Shown: one piece after another, positions 48,012 to 64,000 of the stretch | Numbering within the stretch: the stretch's first letter is position 1 | Layout: each line of letters starts with the position of its first letter | Assembly: GCA_900239685.1 (NCBI GenBank) | Contig: OENT01000317.1 | Coordinates: forward strand, 1-64,000 | DNA length: 64,000 nt | Direction of reading: 5' to 3' | Source of the DNA: Rotaria macrura | Taxonomy: Eukaryota; Rotifera; Eurotatoria; Philodinida; Philodinidae | Translations under genes and position numbers: made by a program | The notes under the pieces: generated by a model | Seen by the model: only the letters and a program-made list of their open reading frames with translations | Databases searched by the model: none | What the model was told of the DNA's origin: nothing

Positions 48012-51000
48012 GATATTTATATGTAATTGAAATGATATAAAACTAATTACTATGAAAGTACTCGACACAGAGTTCTAAGTTGACAAATAACAAAGATCTA
48101 AAAAGTTCAACAACCAACATTGTTCAACGATCTCGTCCTCTCTAATCGATACTCATAGAACTGCTCCTACAAGACTAACCATGATCATTAGTATTATGTC
48201 TATTGTCAGGCGAATAAGCAGGAAGAACTTTAGCAATCGGTCGTAAAATTTTGCCGACATGTTTATCAATCTGTGTACTACTTGATGAACGTTGTCGTGA
48301 TTTTCCTATAGTTGAACCATTATTATTAAAAGTAACTATGTTTCCATGATTATGATTATTATTATTCTCAGATGAAATTTTGAGAAAACCTTGTTGTTGA
48401 TTATTGGTATTATTCGGTGATTGATTACTTGACTTTGAAGAAATAACATTAATGGTTGTACCTAGAGCTGATGCTTGTGAAAGATCAGCTGTATTGGCTG
48501 TTAAAGGTGGTGATGATATTGGAGATGTTGTTATTGTTACTTCTTGTGCTGCTTGAGGAATTTGATCAATTGCACATGTTGTTAATGTCATTGGTAGTGT
48601 TGTAACAGGACGAAATGTTGTTGTTGTTGGAAGTGATTTATTTAATTCGTCACTATGCGTTCGTGTTAATTGTATTGTTGATGGTGTTTGAGATGGAATA
48701 ACAATTTGAACATTTTTTGGTAAAGTTAGTGTTGATGTCTGTGTCGTAGTTATTGGTAATGTTGCCGTACGTGTTGTTATTGAATTATTATTATTATTAT
48801 TATTTGTTGTTGTTGTTGTTGCAAATTTAACTAATTTAACAGGACTATTACTAATAAGATTTGATGTTGCTTGCTGTTGTTGTAGATTGGTTGTTGTTGG
48901 TTGAATAGTTGTTGTTGAATGTGGTAAATGTTGTGTTATGTTAGATGGTGACACAAGAATTATTTTTGTATTACCAATGTGAATGTTTGTTGTTGGTTTT
49001 GGTACAACAGTTTGAAAATTTAATATACGCGGTGCCACAAATAGTGTTGGTGTTGTTGTTCCTTGAATGGTTGATATAGGTGTTGTCGTCGGTGTCGTTG
49101 GTTGTATAATTAATTGAGGATGATGTATGTGTTGCTGTTGTTTCATCGGCGATGTTTGTTGCAATGAATTTCGTATATCATTGGCAGTTGATGAAAGTAA
49201 TGCAAGATCGTTACGATAATAATCGGCTTTGGATATTGTTGATGTTGATTGTGATTTTATTGTAGATATATTCTAAAAATGCATAGTTAGAAGAATTAAT
49301 ATTCTTATTTTGAATAGATGTATGTTTGCAAGCGATATCTAAACAATAGATACATATCATTTGTTTTTAGTAGGTTCTTTGAATTTCGTTTGCATTATGT
49401 GAGCAAATGAAATGAAAATCGATTTAAGACTTTAACTTCTCAATTCTAAATAATTCAAGACAAGAATCTTCTGTACAAGTCGCACTCATTGAGCGAGAAA
49501 GAACTAGATCCGAACGAGCTTGTGAGTGATGATCAAGTTGATGTTCAACACCATAGAATAGTTATTTGAAGAAATCGGTAAATTACATTTTTTTTTAAGT
49601 TTTTTTTTCCTCTAATTTTCTATTCAATATTCGTGTTTAAATACAGATCCTTTCAGAGAGCATTTAAAATTTTGAGTTCATGACGCTTTCAAGTAGTATA
49701 CTCTTTTCAAGTTATACAGTATTGGACAAGCTGTAAAATTTATTTTCAATGGAATTAGTTATAATTCAAATTTAAAATGTTTCATGCGGCAACGTAAACT
49801 ATACTCATATGTTAACTCGAAAAGAAATTCTTTAATCGTTCTCGTGTGCATGCATCTCTATTTAGTTTGTACTAAGTTAATTTCTTCTTTTTCTATGATT
49901 AAAATTTAATTAAAATATTTTGGCGACGATATTCTTTTTGTTTTTTGTTTTACTTGAAAATAATTCAGTTCTTCGAATAGTTTAAATTTCGTTCACTTAC
50001 GTTTACGCTAAGTTTATCAGTCGATATTTTTGATTCTGCATTTGTACTAATATCATTCTTTGGAATAGCTGTCAGCATGTTAACAACAAATGGTGCATTA
50101 TTTAATAGAGTAATAGCAACAAGTCTATCGACTGTTTCACGAACGATTTCTTCAATATTTTCTGGACCTGTCTGTACATTTTCCATTGCTTGTTTGATGC
50201 CATCATTTTCTGTAAAACTAATATCATGATGATCATCATTATGCGACTTGTGCCGTTGTTGTACAGAAAGATTCTTTTTTGTAAAATTGAAATGTTCAAA
50301 TCCACGTTTACGTGTTATTTTAAATGAATGATTTGTTTGAGTAGTTAATGAATTTGAATGTGATGATAATACAACAGGATGACGTGATGTTGATATTGGA
50401 CTTTGTAATTTCGATGGTGAATTGTTATTTGTTTGTTCATTAACACGAAGTAGTTCTTTTTGTACGACTTCAATCAATGTATCTAAACTCGATTTTCGTT
50501 TTGTTCCTTGTTTAGCACGAACTAAACGAACAACTTTTGAGCCTAACAAGTAAACACATATGATTAAAATGAATACATCAAAACTAGTTACGAATGTGTT
50601 TAAATACACAATTTCATTTAAAAAAGAATTCAATTTACCAGTAATGTCGCCATTGTTTATATTTTGTTTAAATGAATTATTCAATTGTGTTGGTTGTTGT
50701 ATTGCATTTCGTATTCCATCATGTTTTACTTCATCATTGACAAGTTTTTGTAAGTCATGATCTATAATTAAAAACATGTAAAATGAACTAATCTATATTT
50801 AGTAGTCTATCTGGAAAATACTAGAATTCTATTATGTTCATTTAGAGCATAAAAATGAACAATCTAAGAAATTACATAGTTGAAGTCGTTTGCCACTTAC
50901 TATTGAATTATACATATGTTTAAATGATCGTTTTGCAATCATGGACAAATACACTTCTTTGTTGAACTGAAGAAATTATTTATCTAGATTGATCGTTTCT

Positions 51001-52627
51001 AGATCGCTATCAAAGAGTGATGGAATAAGACCTCGATATGCGATTGTATCGTTGTATTAAATCTGTTGACTGCTATGAACTTACAAATAGCTCAGTAAGA
51101 AGCTATAACGATCTTTATGTTAATACGTTGACACGAAGCAACGTATTAATATAAGAAGCAGAGGTGTCATTAGTACATTCATTCATTGTTTGAAGATGTT
51201 CGCTATTGTTCTCATCAAGACTATTATAAGGAAAGAGATATTTGACTGAGAAATCAAAATTACCCTTCAAAAGCATCCATAACTAACACATCGCATACGA
51301 TTCGACGTGGTACATGATATATGTGCTTCTGGCAGCTATAGATTGCAATGTATCGTTAATTACAAAGAGACTATCGCATCGTAAAATGGTCTCTTACGTA
51401 ATATGTTCAGTATAAAATGGCGCGCTCTATCTCAGTGAACAAAACATTGAATGAAACGTGTAATTAATAGTGAAGTATCTTATATTCGGCGAAAAGTACT
51501 TGTCTTGAATAAGGTGAATGTTTACCTATTTTGATTTAAAACATAATTTAATGTTTCTATCACGATAATGAAAATATAGTCTTTTCCATTTCTGATTTGT
51601 GTAAAAGTTTCAGCAATTATTTCATTTAATAACAAGTCAAATGAATACAACGTTCGAGAAAAACTTCTGATTAACATTTCCGAAATTTGTTACTACTCGA
51701 TTACTGTTTATAATTGACATGGAACTCGATTGATGTGCGTATACAGCTTTGCATACTCGTACCTGACTTGTGAATTGCATAACTCTAACGGATCGCTAAT
51801 GATCTAGCAGAACGATCCATCAATCTACTGGCCAAGGTCATCAAGATAAAACAGCAACATTAAAGCAAAGTAGTCAATCATGCTAGCACTCTGATGCAAT
51901 TAGTACAGAACTGAAGATCTATCTTTGATTTCTCAAGAGTTGTAATAAGCATTCCAAATCTAGATAGACAATCTAAAAGTTCCTATCTATCAATTTTAAA
52001 ACAGTTTTATGCTTGAAAAATAATAAAACCATAGGTTAAAAGACAAGTTCGAACTTCCATGGATTTTCCTTCTGTGCAAAAAGAAGATTTTTCTTACTTA
52101 GTTTTGTTGTTGTTATCGGTTGAGGATGTTGAATAATTGTTGTTGGTGGTGTCGTTTGTAAAACTTGTTCGGCTAATTGAACATATTTTGTGCTTGGAGG
52201 TCGATGAACAATAGTTGAACACAAATAATCTGCTTCAATTTCCCAATTAGTTGTATTCGATGATGGATTAATACTAAACAGAGATTCAACGAAATCTCAT
52301 AGAAATAAAACAATTCATTTTGAAAATTCGAACCTTGTAGCTATGTCTGATAACTGTTCATCGTAAAGTGCACGCTTCACTTCAGCTGTATGTCGCTCTC
52401 GACTAATACCAAATGCATTTTGTAAAACCGGTAAAATATTCGATTGATTTTCTGTAAGATCACCTTGAGCACGAAATGCAGAAATAATTTGAGAATAAGA
52501 ATTTACACCTACGACGATAAGAACTAATTGCATACAAAGAAAGAAAGAAAACAAACATCAATAGACAAGTCTTACCCATATTTTTAATTGTGGTCGCTGC
52601 ACTGTGTTGTAACATATCGTGTTCCAT
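44420..52627 (-). CDS. EMSY: EMSY homologue (ENT-domain chromatin regulator)
   Basis: Thirteen exons, minus strand: 52576-52627, 52334-52508, 52098-52273, 50639-50761, 50001-50542, 48180-49272, 46716-46919, 46412-46617, 45659-46193, 45524-45596, 44760-44862, 44540-44708, 44420-44499; 3531 nt in frame, 1176 aa (human EMSY 1322). The N-terminal ~72 residues are an ENT domain: YSQIISAFRAQGDLTENQ, SRERHTAEVKRALYDEQL. Family features follow: NPSSNTTNWEIEADYL, GSKVVRLVRAKQGTKRK, and ANDIRNSLQQTSPMK. Then come long Thr/Ser/Pro/Gln-rich disordered stretches. EMSY proteins are nuclear repressors that bind HP1-type chromodomain proteins. The last ~140 residues (RKRLGDYVKSNDDNWILVAE...) look folded and helical and I do not recognise them. 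An AG acceptor at 52638-52639 allows a further upstream exon, so the true start is uncertain. The final 40-bp intron is the weakest splice. Confidence 0.85.
46920..48179. other. Long intron of EMSY gene
   Basis: 1260 bp with a (CT)n(TA)n microsatellite at about 47978-48012. The small ORFs inside show no motif. The reading frame could also stop at 48175 if this intron were retained. Confidence 0.6.
50762..52097. other. Long intron of EMSY gene
   Basis: 1336 bp between the exon ending in ITTTKL and the exon starting HDLQKL. The phases join directly (A|AT). No convincing internal exon was found. Confidence 0.6.
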
Positions 52628-52639
52628 ATCTTCATTCCT

Positions 52640-54700
52640 GAAAAGAGAATAACTTTATAGAGAAATATTTTCGTATATTTCCGTTTTATATACTTTATTC
52701 CAATGAAGATTTGACAACAATTTTGACAAGTTTCTATTTAAACTTGCCTTATATTTCTTAAGGAAAAGTAAGAGTAACGATAGAAAGAAAACAATCAAGT
52801 AAAAAGGATTTTTTTTTATAAATCGATAGTGTTTATGCAAACCACTAACGTTTACGTATAGGTTTATTCGCATTCATCGATTCGTTGATACAACTGTCAT
52901 TGTGATGGATCATTCAGGGAATGGAATAGAACCTCAACCTTACGAATTTTTATTTTAAATTTTTAAACAATTTTTCAAGTCAGATTATTTTATTATGGTG
53001 GCCATAAAAGGAATCAAAAATAGGAATAAAAGAATCATTGGTCACTAATAGACATATATACACGATTGTGAATCATAGATGTCACCCACTTAGATGGGGA
53101 TCTTATTAGACTGAGATAGACGCCAACAGGTTTTTGCTCAAGTCCATCATTTTTTATGTCTTTTCAGAGAACATTGAATATGTCAGAATTAACTCTATTA
53201 TTTGCAAAATATCATCACAAATATGATATTACAGAAAATGGCAAATCAGAATGATTGTTGTTTCTCATTTTTTTTACGAATATATTTATTGAATATAACT
53301 GTGTATGACTAGATTCATCTAGTTTAGAATTGCCTATGAAATTCATTTCATAGCGACAAAATCATGGAGAGTTTTTTTCAAGATATAGAATTATGTGAAT
53401 TAATTTTAATATAATTAAGATTTGGTCTAAAAGAATATTTGTTATCCTATGAATTCTATTTTGTATCATATTCAACAAATCACATTGATGATACTTAAAA
53501 CACTACGTGATACAGAGGTAAAAGACAATATGGCGAATACATGATGCTTACAATAGCTCATAGATCTGCACAACAATTCTTTATAACGATAGAGAGGATA
53601 CAAAGGGTTTGCAGACCTGAACAAGTACATTTACCAATCAACCGTAGTCATAGAATATCACACTGACATGTGTACGTGGTTATAGCATCTGCTGTTGAGA
53701 TCGAATACATGTGTTAAAGCATTTTTGAATGATATAATCATGCATCAATGTTTGATTTCTACACGTCAAAATCAGGCAAACAAGTTTGACGAGTCAGACT
53801 AATGGTTCCAATTCTGATTCCACGTTATTCGACATTCTATTTTCTACTACATATGAATTGATATCATTAGTAATCAAGGTTGATTTTTGGAACCATCAAT
53901 AATGATGTCTGTCTTCTGCTCAAGGGTAGAATGGCATTTTTTAGTAAAATTCTCTATAAACCATAATTAATTTCTACGTTGTATCTATTGTTCAATGAAA
54001 ACTTCCAATGCTTTGTTTAGTATTAAATACCATATGAATTTTTTCTGACCGATTTCATATATATATATATATAATACTAGTTCATTAGTGAAATCTAAAT
54101 CAATCGCATACACTAGGTTTGATTGTTTAATGAATCTATGATATGCATTACCAGTATTATATATTTGATTATAAAATGGCACACTCAAAAAATCCACGAA
54201 ATGGCTATTCTAGTCGAATCTATTACACATGATGCACTAGTTTTGCAAATGAACGCCTGAAAGAATACATATTTTCTATTCATTATGTATATATCTGTTC
54301 ACAATGAAGTTTTATTTCCAACGAATGCGTAGCTATGTTTCTTTGTCGGAATTGACTTGTTGTATAACATAATCGTATAAGACACAGCCTATTCAATTAC
54401 TACGCTCGATGACTGAAAAATGAAAGTGATATTAAGGTGAATGTGTTTTGAATTTTGCACGAAAAACATGCCATTCTCATCAAGGTCCAAGTACACATAT
54501 TAACAGGTACCTGACAGCCAATTCTAAATCTAAGTGATAGATGCATTAGCATAAATTCAAAATTAATATAAGCATTTCAAAATATCATCAGTCGTCGAAA
54601 AGCTTTTCTTTATCAATTAAGGGAACAAGACATTTTTCGTATTAGCAGAAATGAAAGACAAATGAATTCATCGTTCGTTATCCTAATGATGTGCAAAGAA
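52640..54700. other. Intergenic between EMSY 5' end and S28 peptidase 3' end
   Basis: AT-rich. It may include the EMSY promoter and perhaps an unfound first exon (for example around 52850-52915). No other gene was recognised. Confidence 0.5.
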
Positions 54701-54706
54701 TTTATT
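54701..54706 (-). terminator. AATAAA signal overlapping the stop codon
   Basis: The minus-strand sequence CTGCAATAAATTC carries the TAA stop of the S28 peptidase (54702-54704) inside an AATAAA hexamer. If used, the 3' UTR would be only about 10-30 nt. Confidence 0.55.
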
Positions 54707-57700
54707 GCAGCCATTGACCAATCGTATTACTAATTGTTTTGCGCGCTTGTTTTAATTCATCTGGATCCGAATCTGAATCTGGATACATATCAGCACAATG
54801 AGCTGTATCTATGTGAAAGCAAAAGACAATGTTATCATTTAAAAAGAAAAATCTCTCTCTCATCAATATACTTGATAAGAAAATGGCAGTATTATTATTT
54901 GGAGGATCTTTTGTGAAACTCAATGCATGCCAAGGATCAATAGCACCGTTAACAAATAAAACTCTTGTACCAGAAAAACCTTCGGCACCATAATATGCAT
55001 TAGTAAAATTAATACCCCGTTGAAGAAGATTATCATCAAATTTAGGTCCAAATATATCGGCACATTGTTGAATAAAAAATCTGAATAGAATAGAAAAGAG
55101 CAATCATGAATGAAAACATAATTTTATTCTATCGGAAATAATTTCTTACTGAGCTGGAAAATTGTTTCCAAATGGCTGCTGTTCATCATCGGATGTTTGG
55201 AAGAAGCCAAATTCAACACATGTTTGGTATGTCCATTGACGACCACCTTCAGCTGCTGATGCGTTCCATGATGTATTTCGTAATTGGCTTATCATACTCA
55301 TGTAACCAGCATCAAGACATGGTTGACCGTATGCATTTAGTAAAATATCATTGACATTGACCATGCGTTGAAGAATATCTGGTACACTTGTATCAAGCAT
55401 TGTTTTACATAAGACATCGATTGTTACATTAGTTGCACGAGCACCCTGGTAGAAAAACAACATTTAACGATATGAAAACACAGACAACGACCAATATCGC
55501 TTAGATTACTTCGAATGCTCGATTATCTTTGTTATATTGAACAACACCCTCAAAGTTACCAGCAATCGTTTGAAAGAAGTTATCAACATCATTTTGTGTG
55601 TCGATTGGATCACATAGACTATAATCAATATTAAGATAAAACAGTTGAACGACATGGATAAGAGAAGCATACGAAAACATGTGTTCTATCTCTTTGGATT
55701 GCGGCAGTTTCATTTCATTAACTATTTTTAAAATTGAGGAGGGATTGTGATTCAATTATACTTGTCAATTATGTCTATCTGCAAGACTTATTTCATATAC
55801 AATAGTGTAAATGATTGAAACTTGCTTGTAATATAAGCATTTGTTTCACACGAAAAAAATCAATCTAGATAGTATATTCAGTTAGCATTTCGTTGGCATT
55901 GAATTGCAATTATGGGAGTATTCATTTAAACAAAATGTTTCTAATTCAGATGAAAATACTCTATTTATTCGTCTCACTATTACTTTACTAATCAAAATTC
56001 CTTCATAACTGTTTCATTTCGTCTTAAATCAATTTTTCTCAAGCTATCTGATCGATTCCTACTATCTACAGATATGAGACTAAATCATATGTAAAATATA
56101 TAATTCATTAATGTTGATAGTTATTTCTTAGAGCATGATCGACTGAGTTATTTGACAACTCACAAGTAGAATAAAACTTTTCGACTGTTTCCATGAAGTT
56201 TTCACTTGTCAAAGTCTCTAGTGTGTGTAGAAACGAAATGTATCAAAGAAATTATTTTTATGACCTATTCAACTATATGTAATTTTGCATTTGGACAGCA
56301 TTTTAGAACATATGAGTACTTCATGTACACTGTTGTACAAATTATCTGATTAAGTTTGTTGTTCCATACTGACTAAGTGGATGGATGTCAATCAATACGA
56401 AGATTTGATCGGTTACTTCTCAATATAACTGAAAATTTTTACAAGACAAATAGATGGACTTTGTTTAAGATATATTTTTTGTAAAACAAATATTGTTCGT
56501 TTTCCAAGTCGTCAAATATCAGTTAAAAAGGTAGACAATTACATAGGAACAAAATTGGATGAGAAATTGAATAGGTTAGCCCGATTTTTCTTAGACCGTC
56601 AAGTGGAATACATTTTGTAGTAACTAGAAAGTTCCATTGAATACGGAGTGAGTTAAGTGTGAAGAAACCTTTATTAAGACAAGAATGAAATAGTCAATCG
56701 ATTGCGTATCATGATCTAAATTTTAAAAACTTATTTTATTAATGATTGATTCTATTATGAAAATATTGTACGAATTGAACGGTCTGCCAGAATAATAAAA
56801 CGACTCTATTTGTTTGTCTCCCTACGAAATATTCATACTACAAATTTATTTCAGCAATTCATAACTGTATACTAAAGTATGTTCAAATGGTAAATATTCA
56901 TTAACTCTTATATCAACTAGATTTTGCCAGCTTCCAGCAGTACGTAACAGAATCAAGATCTCATATTCTCTCAATCTACATATGAGTCAATCGATTAGAT
57001 CGTGCGACTGAAATAGAATGGGAATACTTTCTTGTTCTTTAAATTACCGAAAAGCTTTTTTTAATACTGTACGACCAGTACTGGATGTAATCATATCTTG
57101 CATTACTTTCGTTGCACTACTGATTGCTTCATTACATTTCTCATCGTAAGTTGCCAAAGAATTACGTACGACAACCAAATATTCTAAATTAAAAAAAAAT
57201 CATTAATTCATAAGAAAGATATAAAAAATGAATACAAACCGCTAAAATCAGTTAGAGCAGTCATTGGACTGCTAGCTGATACAGCACCATGAACAAGATG
57301 TGGATATTTCAAACGAAACCATGCCGATAATGAACCTTCAATAATCATTAAAACGAGAAGAAAATTAGCTAGAAATATAAATAAATTAGTAAAATTCTTC
57401 ACCTGGATATGATCCACCAAATGAAATCCATTTCGATTGATCTGATACTTGATATTTACTATTAAAATATTCTCGAAATGTTGCTAAATCTGCCAGTGCT
57501 TGTTCACTACTTAAATAACTTAGATTTTCCACACTAATATCCCTATAAAGACAATTCAAATAAAATTCAATAGTTGGAATTCAAATAAATTTCCTGATCT
57601 TTACTCGGTCGGATGACTTTTGCCATAAAAACGATGTTCGAGCATAACACAAATAGCACCGTGTGTTTGTGCATATTTAATCCATTGTCCTTCAGTCATC

Positions 57701-58029
57701 CATATTGGATCAGCAGGACCTTCACCACCTATTTGAATAAAAACAGGACCATTCTTTTTCCAATAGAGATCATTAACGAAGTATCTTTGCTGCCATGTTC
57801 GTGTATCGGCTGGATTAAAATGGTCGAGTTGTTGTGTATACCAGAGTTCATCGCTTGGTGCCTTTCCTCGGTAGAGTACTTTTCGAAGATGTTGCTTCGG
57901 TGATCCAAGCATACCACCACGAGGTCGACCGCGATGGAAAAACGGCAGACCATCGATGAATAATGGCAAAAGAATCAATCCGATGAGCAATACTTGCAGT
58001 CTATGCATATTGGTCGAATGAAAACGCAC
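54702..58029 (-). CDS. Secreted serine carboxypeptidase, S28 family (PRSS16-like)
   Basis: Eight exons: 57605-58029, 57403-57542, 57240-57335, 57048-57183, 55510-55618, 55150-55445, 54872-55080, 54702-54808; 1518 nt in frame, 505 aa, typical of the family. A signal peptide lies at the N-terminus ([19 protein letters not shown]). Catalytic triad: Ser186 in GGSYPG, Asp449 in [10 protein letters not shown], His474 in AHCADMYP. Other signatures: [30 protein letters not shown] and [13 protein letters not shown]. These features fit thymus-specific serine protease (PRSS16) and nematode K12H4.7-like enzymes better than prolylcarboxypeptidase. Such enzymes act in lysosomes or outside the cell and cleave after Pro or nearby residues. 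A second Met eight codons in (MHRLQ) is an equally good start and puts the leader closer to the N-terminus. Intron 4 is 1429 bp; the others are about 52-68 bp or a little longer. Confidence 0.93.
55619..57047. other. Long intron of the S28 peptidase gene
   Basis: 1429 bp joining KKAF|R and LCDPID with matching phase 2. No coding segment is missing, since these blocks are adjacent in S28 proteins. Nothing recognisable lies inside. Confidence 0.65.
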
Positions 58030-58546
58030 AAGAAAAGATCTTATCTAGAGTTATATATTTATATTTATATTTATATAGATATAGATAAAGATATAATGAC
58101 TCGTGTATATTCTTTTGTTGATTTTAATACAATGACAATGCTTAACTATTCGTATGAATGATAAAAAATTACTTTCTCAGGGTAAAAATTGCAAAATAAA
58201 TATAAACATGCGGATTTCTTCGATAACCTCTTTTTCTATTGTGTTACGCAATAATCCTGTTGATGAACAAGATATGAAATTTCAAACTCAACGGAAAATT
58301 TTAATATGTTTACATAATCATATATATCTGACTGATTGATTTCATCAACAACTATCAAGGGTCAAAATTGGAGAAAAGAAAGATAGTAATATTTAATTGA
58401 AAAGAAGAGCAAAGATAAATTGCCAACGTTTTTGATTGAAATTTTTATGCTATTATTGTCTTCACATATATTCATCAAATTACTAATTCTAATACAAAAA
58501 AATATATGTAAACAGATATAATTAGAATTAGAATTGTTCTACAACT

Positions 58547-58552
58547 TTTATT
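58547..58552 (-). terminator. Polyadenylation signal AATAAA
   Basis: Minus-strand AATAAA about 23 nt past the stop codon of the small membrane protein ORF. It supports that ORF being the end of a real transcript. Confidence 0.6.
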
Positions 58553-58574
58553 AAATAACAGCAATCAAAGTACA

Positions 58575-58838
58575 TCACATAAAATCACTCATACGTCTTA
58601 ATTCTCTTAGATCTAATCGAGTTTTGTCTTGTTTTGCTCGACGTATAATAATCATAGCGGGTATAATAAATGTTACAAAAAACAATAGAGTACCAAGTGA
58701 AACGCTAGCAAAACAAATAATAAACTGTTTATTTGTCCATATTGGTGGTACTTCTTTTGGTGATATCAGAACTTGTTCAGCTGTTGAATTAGTATCATCA
58801 TTAATGAAAAAGTTTTCTGAAATAATAAACGAAAACAT
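58575..58838 (-). CDS. Small single-pass membrane protein or 3' exon of one
   Basis: ORF of 87 aa. An extracellular-like segment with an N-glycosylation site (DTNSTAE) is followed by a hydrophobic span (FIICFASVSLGTLLFFVTF, continuing IIPAMIII) and a basic cytoplasmic tail (RRAKQDKTRLDLRELRRM). A good 3' splice site (TTTATTATTTCAG) lies 12 codons in, so this may be only the last exon of a larger type I membrane protein whose upstream exons lie toward 60 kb. A poly(A) signal directly follows the stop. Family not recognised. Confidence 0.5.
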   Translation of the reverse strand: MFSFIISENFFINDDTNSTAEQVLISPKEVPPIWTNKQFIICFASVSLGTLLFFVTFIIPAMIIIRRAKQDKTRLDLRELRRMSDFM

Positions 58839-58853
58839 TAAACTTCTTTGTTA

Positions 58854-60623
58854 ATGTTAATATTTACTTTGCGAATATACAGATATATATAGACAACAGT
58901 TCAATATAAGAATATAAACAACCAATTGAGATTCCCACATATGAACGTAATTATTCGGACTACAAAAAAGACTTGTAGCTGTCACTGTGTTTAGTCAATA
59001 GCCATTTGATTGACATCTCCAAGTACATAAACTTCCATGTTTTTTTTTCTTCTGTTTCTTCTCCAGATAATATATACAAATTACAAAACGATTAGTGGTC
59101 TGTAATGTTCAGCGAAGTAATAATGGAAACGATCTATATCTTACTTCTGTCAAGTAACAGCCGGTAAATACCACAGCCATGAAAATTGATTGATAACGCC
59201 TTCTCATGGTAGACTTTTAAATGAATGGCATAACAATAATAAAAGAGAAACAAAAACGAACATTGTTAAATACACCTACTAATGGTCATTCTGACTTTTG
59301 TCGATTCTATAAGAACATCAAAAAGAAAAACAGAATTATTAATCGAATTATTTTCCAGGATATGTTTTTACAGATTTTTACGAGGGTGTTTCTGTACTTC
59401 AATGGATATATAATGTAGGGATTTTTGTCTATTCTATTCTTTGAATCACTACAATAGTAAGACTTAGATAAAAAAAACTTCTATTCTAAGTATGGTTTTT
59501 TCCCGTAGTATAAAAAATTATGCTTGCTAGAAAATCTGCTTTACAGAACACAAACAAGTAAACAAACAATATTCAATGACATTTGGTCTTTGAAGATTGA
59601 CGATGTACAATATGCTACGTACAAAGTTGGAAGCATCAAACATCTCTAGTCACAGAATACGAAGAACAGACACGAGTCATCTTGTCTATGGTTTGTCTAT
59701 TCTTACTATTTATGCAATACATTGAATGCCAATATTGTCTATGCATGGGTCACGGAAGATTTACTGAGCATTAATAGATCCATGGAAACAAATGATACAT
59801 ATAGAGAACGGCAGATTTGCTGTTTCATGTGTAGGAAAACTTAGCACTATATCTGTTGTATTTTGTGTGAACCATTTCTATATTACTATCAGAGCACAGT
59901 TTTGATTGAATGCTTTATTGTCTATTCGGTCATTGTTTGATAAAATTTCAATTGGAAACAAATTTGTTACTTCTTCATGATTACTACGAAAAAAACATTT
60001 TTCTCGTAAGTTTGTCTTACATAAACATATGTCTGAATACAGATTTAATAACTCAATATATTTGAAACGGCGAATACATGAACTCATAACTACTAGAGCA
60101 AGAGTGAAGAGAAGAAATCGTTCTAATGATGTAATTAGATTGTAATTAACTAGTCTACGATGATTTTCAGCGACTAATGTGATCCATCTTACCAAGTTAA
60201 GTGAGTGATAATCGTCAGGCAAACGAATAAACAATTCGGTTACTCGAGTATTTCTGTAAACAATCATACTTCTATTTTCATAACAATCCCGGGAACATGT
60301 CTAGGCTAATAGAAAAAGAAGTAGTCACTTACATTGGTAAATATCAATTCTTTTTTATGTAGGATCTCTTATCCTATTGATTCTTCTACTAATGTTGTTT
60401 TGGATTCTAGTACAGAAATACTTGTCTTCTTCATTTTTTTGTTACAAATGAAAACATAGTCAATTTCATATTTATTCATAGACAAATAAATTTTGTTCCT
60501 ATTTATGGTATAATACAACAAATAGACAATATCAGACATGATAAATTGAGAGAATGAGAGAGAGAGAGAGAGACAAGAACAAAAATAGCAAAAAAAACTC
60601 TATCTGACGAAAAAAAAACAAGT
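58854..60623. other. Mostly unassigned region between membrane-protein ORF and PAS kinase
   Basis: AT-rich, with a (GA)n run at about 60553-60572. The one longer ORF is listed separately. The rest carries no recognised gene. Confidence 0.4.
59878..60267 (-). CDS. Hypothetical ORF, 129 aa, doubtful
   Basis: An open stretch beginning MIVYRNTRVTELFIRLPDD with a hydrophobic middle (FLLFTLALVVMSS). An AG acceptor lies just after the ATG (TTTACAG|AAATAC) and a GTAAG donor follows HSLNL, so parts may be exons of a spliced gene, possibly the membrane protein at 58575. No motif was recognised; it may be non-coding. Confidence 0.25.
   Translation of the reverse strand: MIVYRNTRVTELFIRLPDDYHSLNLVRWITLVAENHRRLVNYNLITSLERFLLFTLALVVMSSCIRRFKYIELLNLYSDICLCKTNLREKCFFRSNHEEVTNLFPIEILSNNDRIDNKAFNQNCALIVI

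Positions 60624-64000
<3,377 letters not shown>

Overview
The window is eukaryotic nuclear DNA from an invertebrate animal. It is AT-rich and full of microsatellites. Coding exons are separated mostly by very short GT-AG introns (about 40-100 bp), and the recognisable genes are animal genes (GIT, EMSY, PAS kinase, ZNF608/609, CYLD, PNRC, UPF0193, S28 peptidase). A bdelloid rotifer or similar protostome fits best, but that assignment is an inference. No bacterial operons, rRNA, tRNA or CRISPR array were seen.

Left part (1-11.9 kb): a piece of a CYLD-like deubiquitinase runs off the left edge. It is followed by an intronless U-box plus tyrosine-kinase-like gene, a decayed hAT transposase relic, a long imperfect inverted repeat, several kb without genes, and a small secreted protein that may have a LURP-one/tubby-like fold.

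Middle (11.9-37 kb): two tandem minus-strand paralogues of the ZNF608/609 (Scribbler/Brakeless) family lie at 11.9-15.1 and 17.4-20.1 kb. They share a conserved core, but only one keeps a C2H2 finger and their introns differ. About 7.5 kb of microsatellite-rich DNA without genes follows. Then come a small secreted helical protein (+), a UPF0193/EVG1 homologue (-), and a PNRC-motif protein (+).

Right part (37-64 kb): all recognised genes are on the minus strand. In order they are a complete 22-exon GIT-type ArfGAP with a MITE-like element in one intron, an EMSY homologue with an N-terminal ENT domain, a PRSS16-like S28 serine peptidase with its full catalytic triad, a short membrane protein, and the 3' part of a PAS-domain kinase that runs off the right edge. 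In the genes rebuilt exon by exon, splice phases and total length agree; most introns are under 100 bp and a few are 0.65-1.6 kb. The genes look like independent housekeeping and regulatory genes, not a functional cluster.
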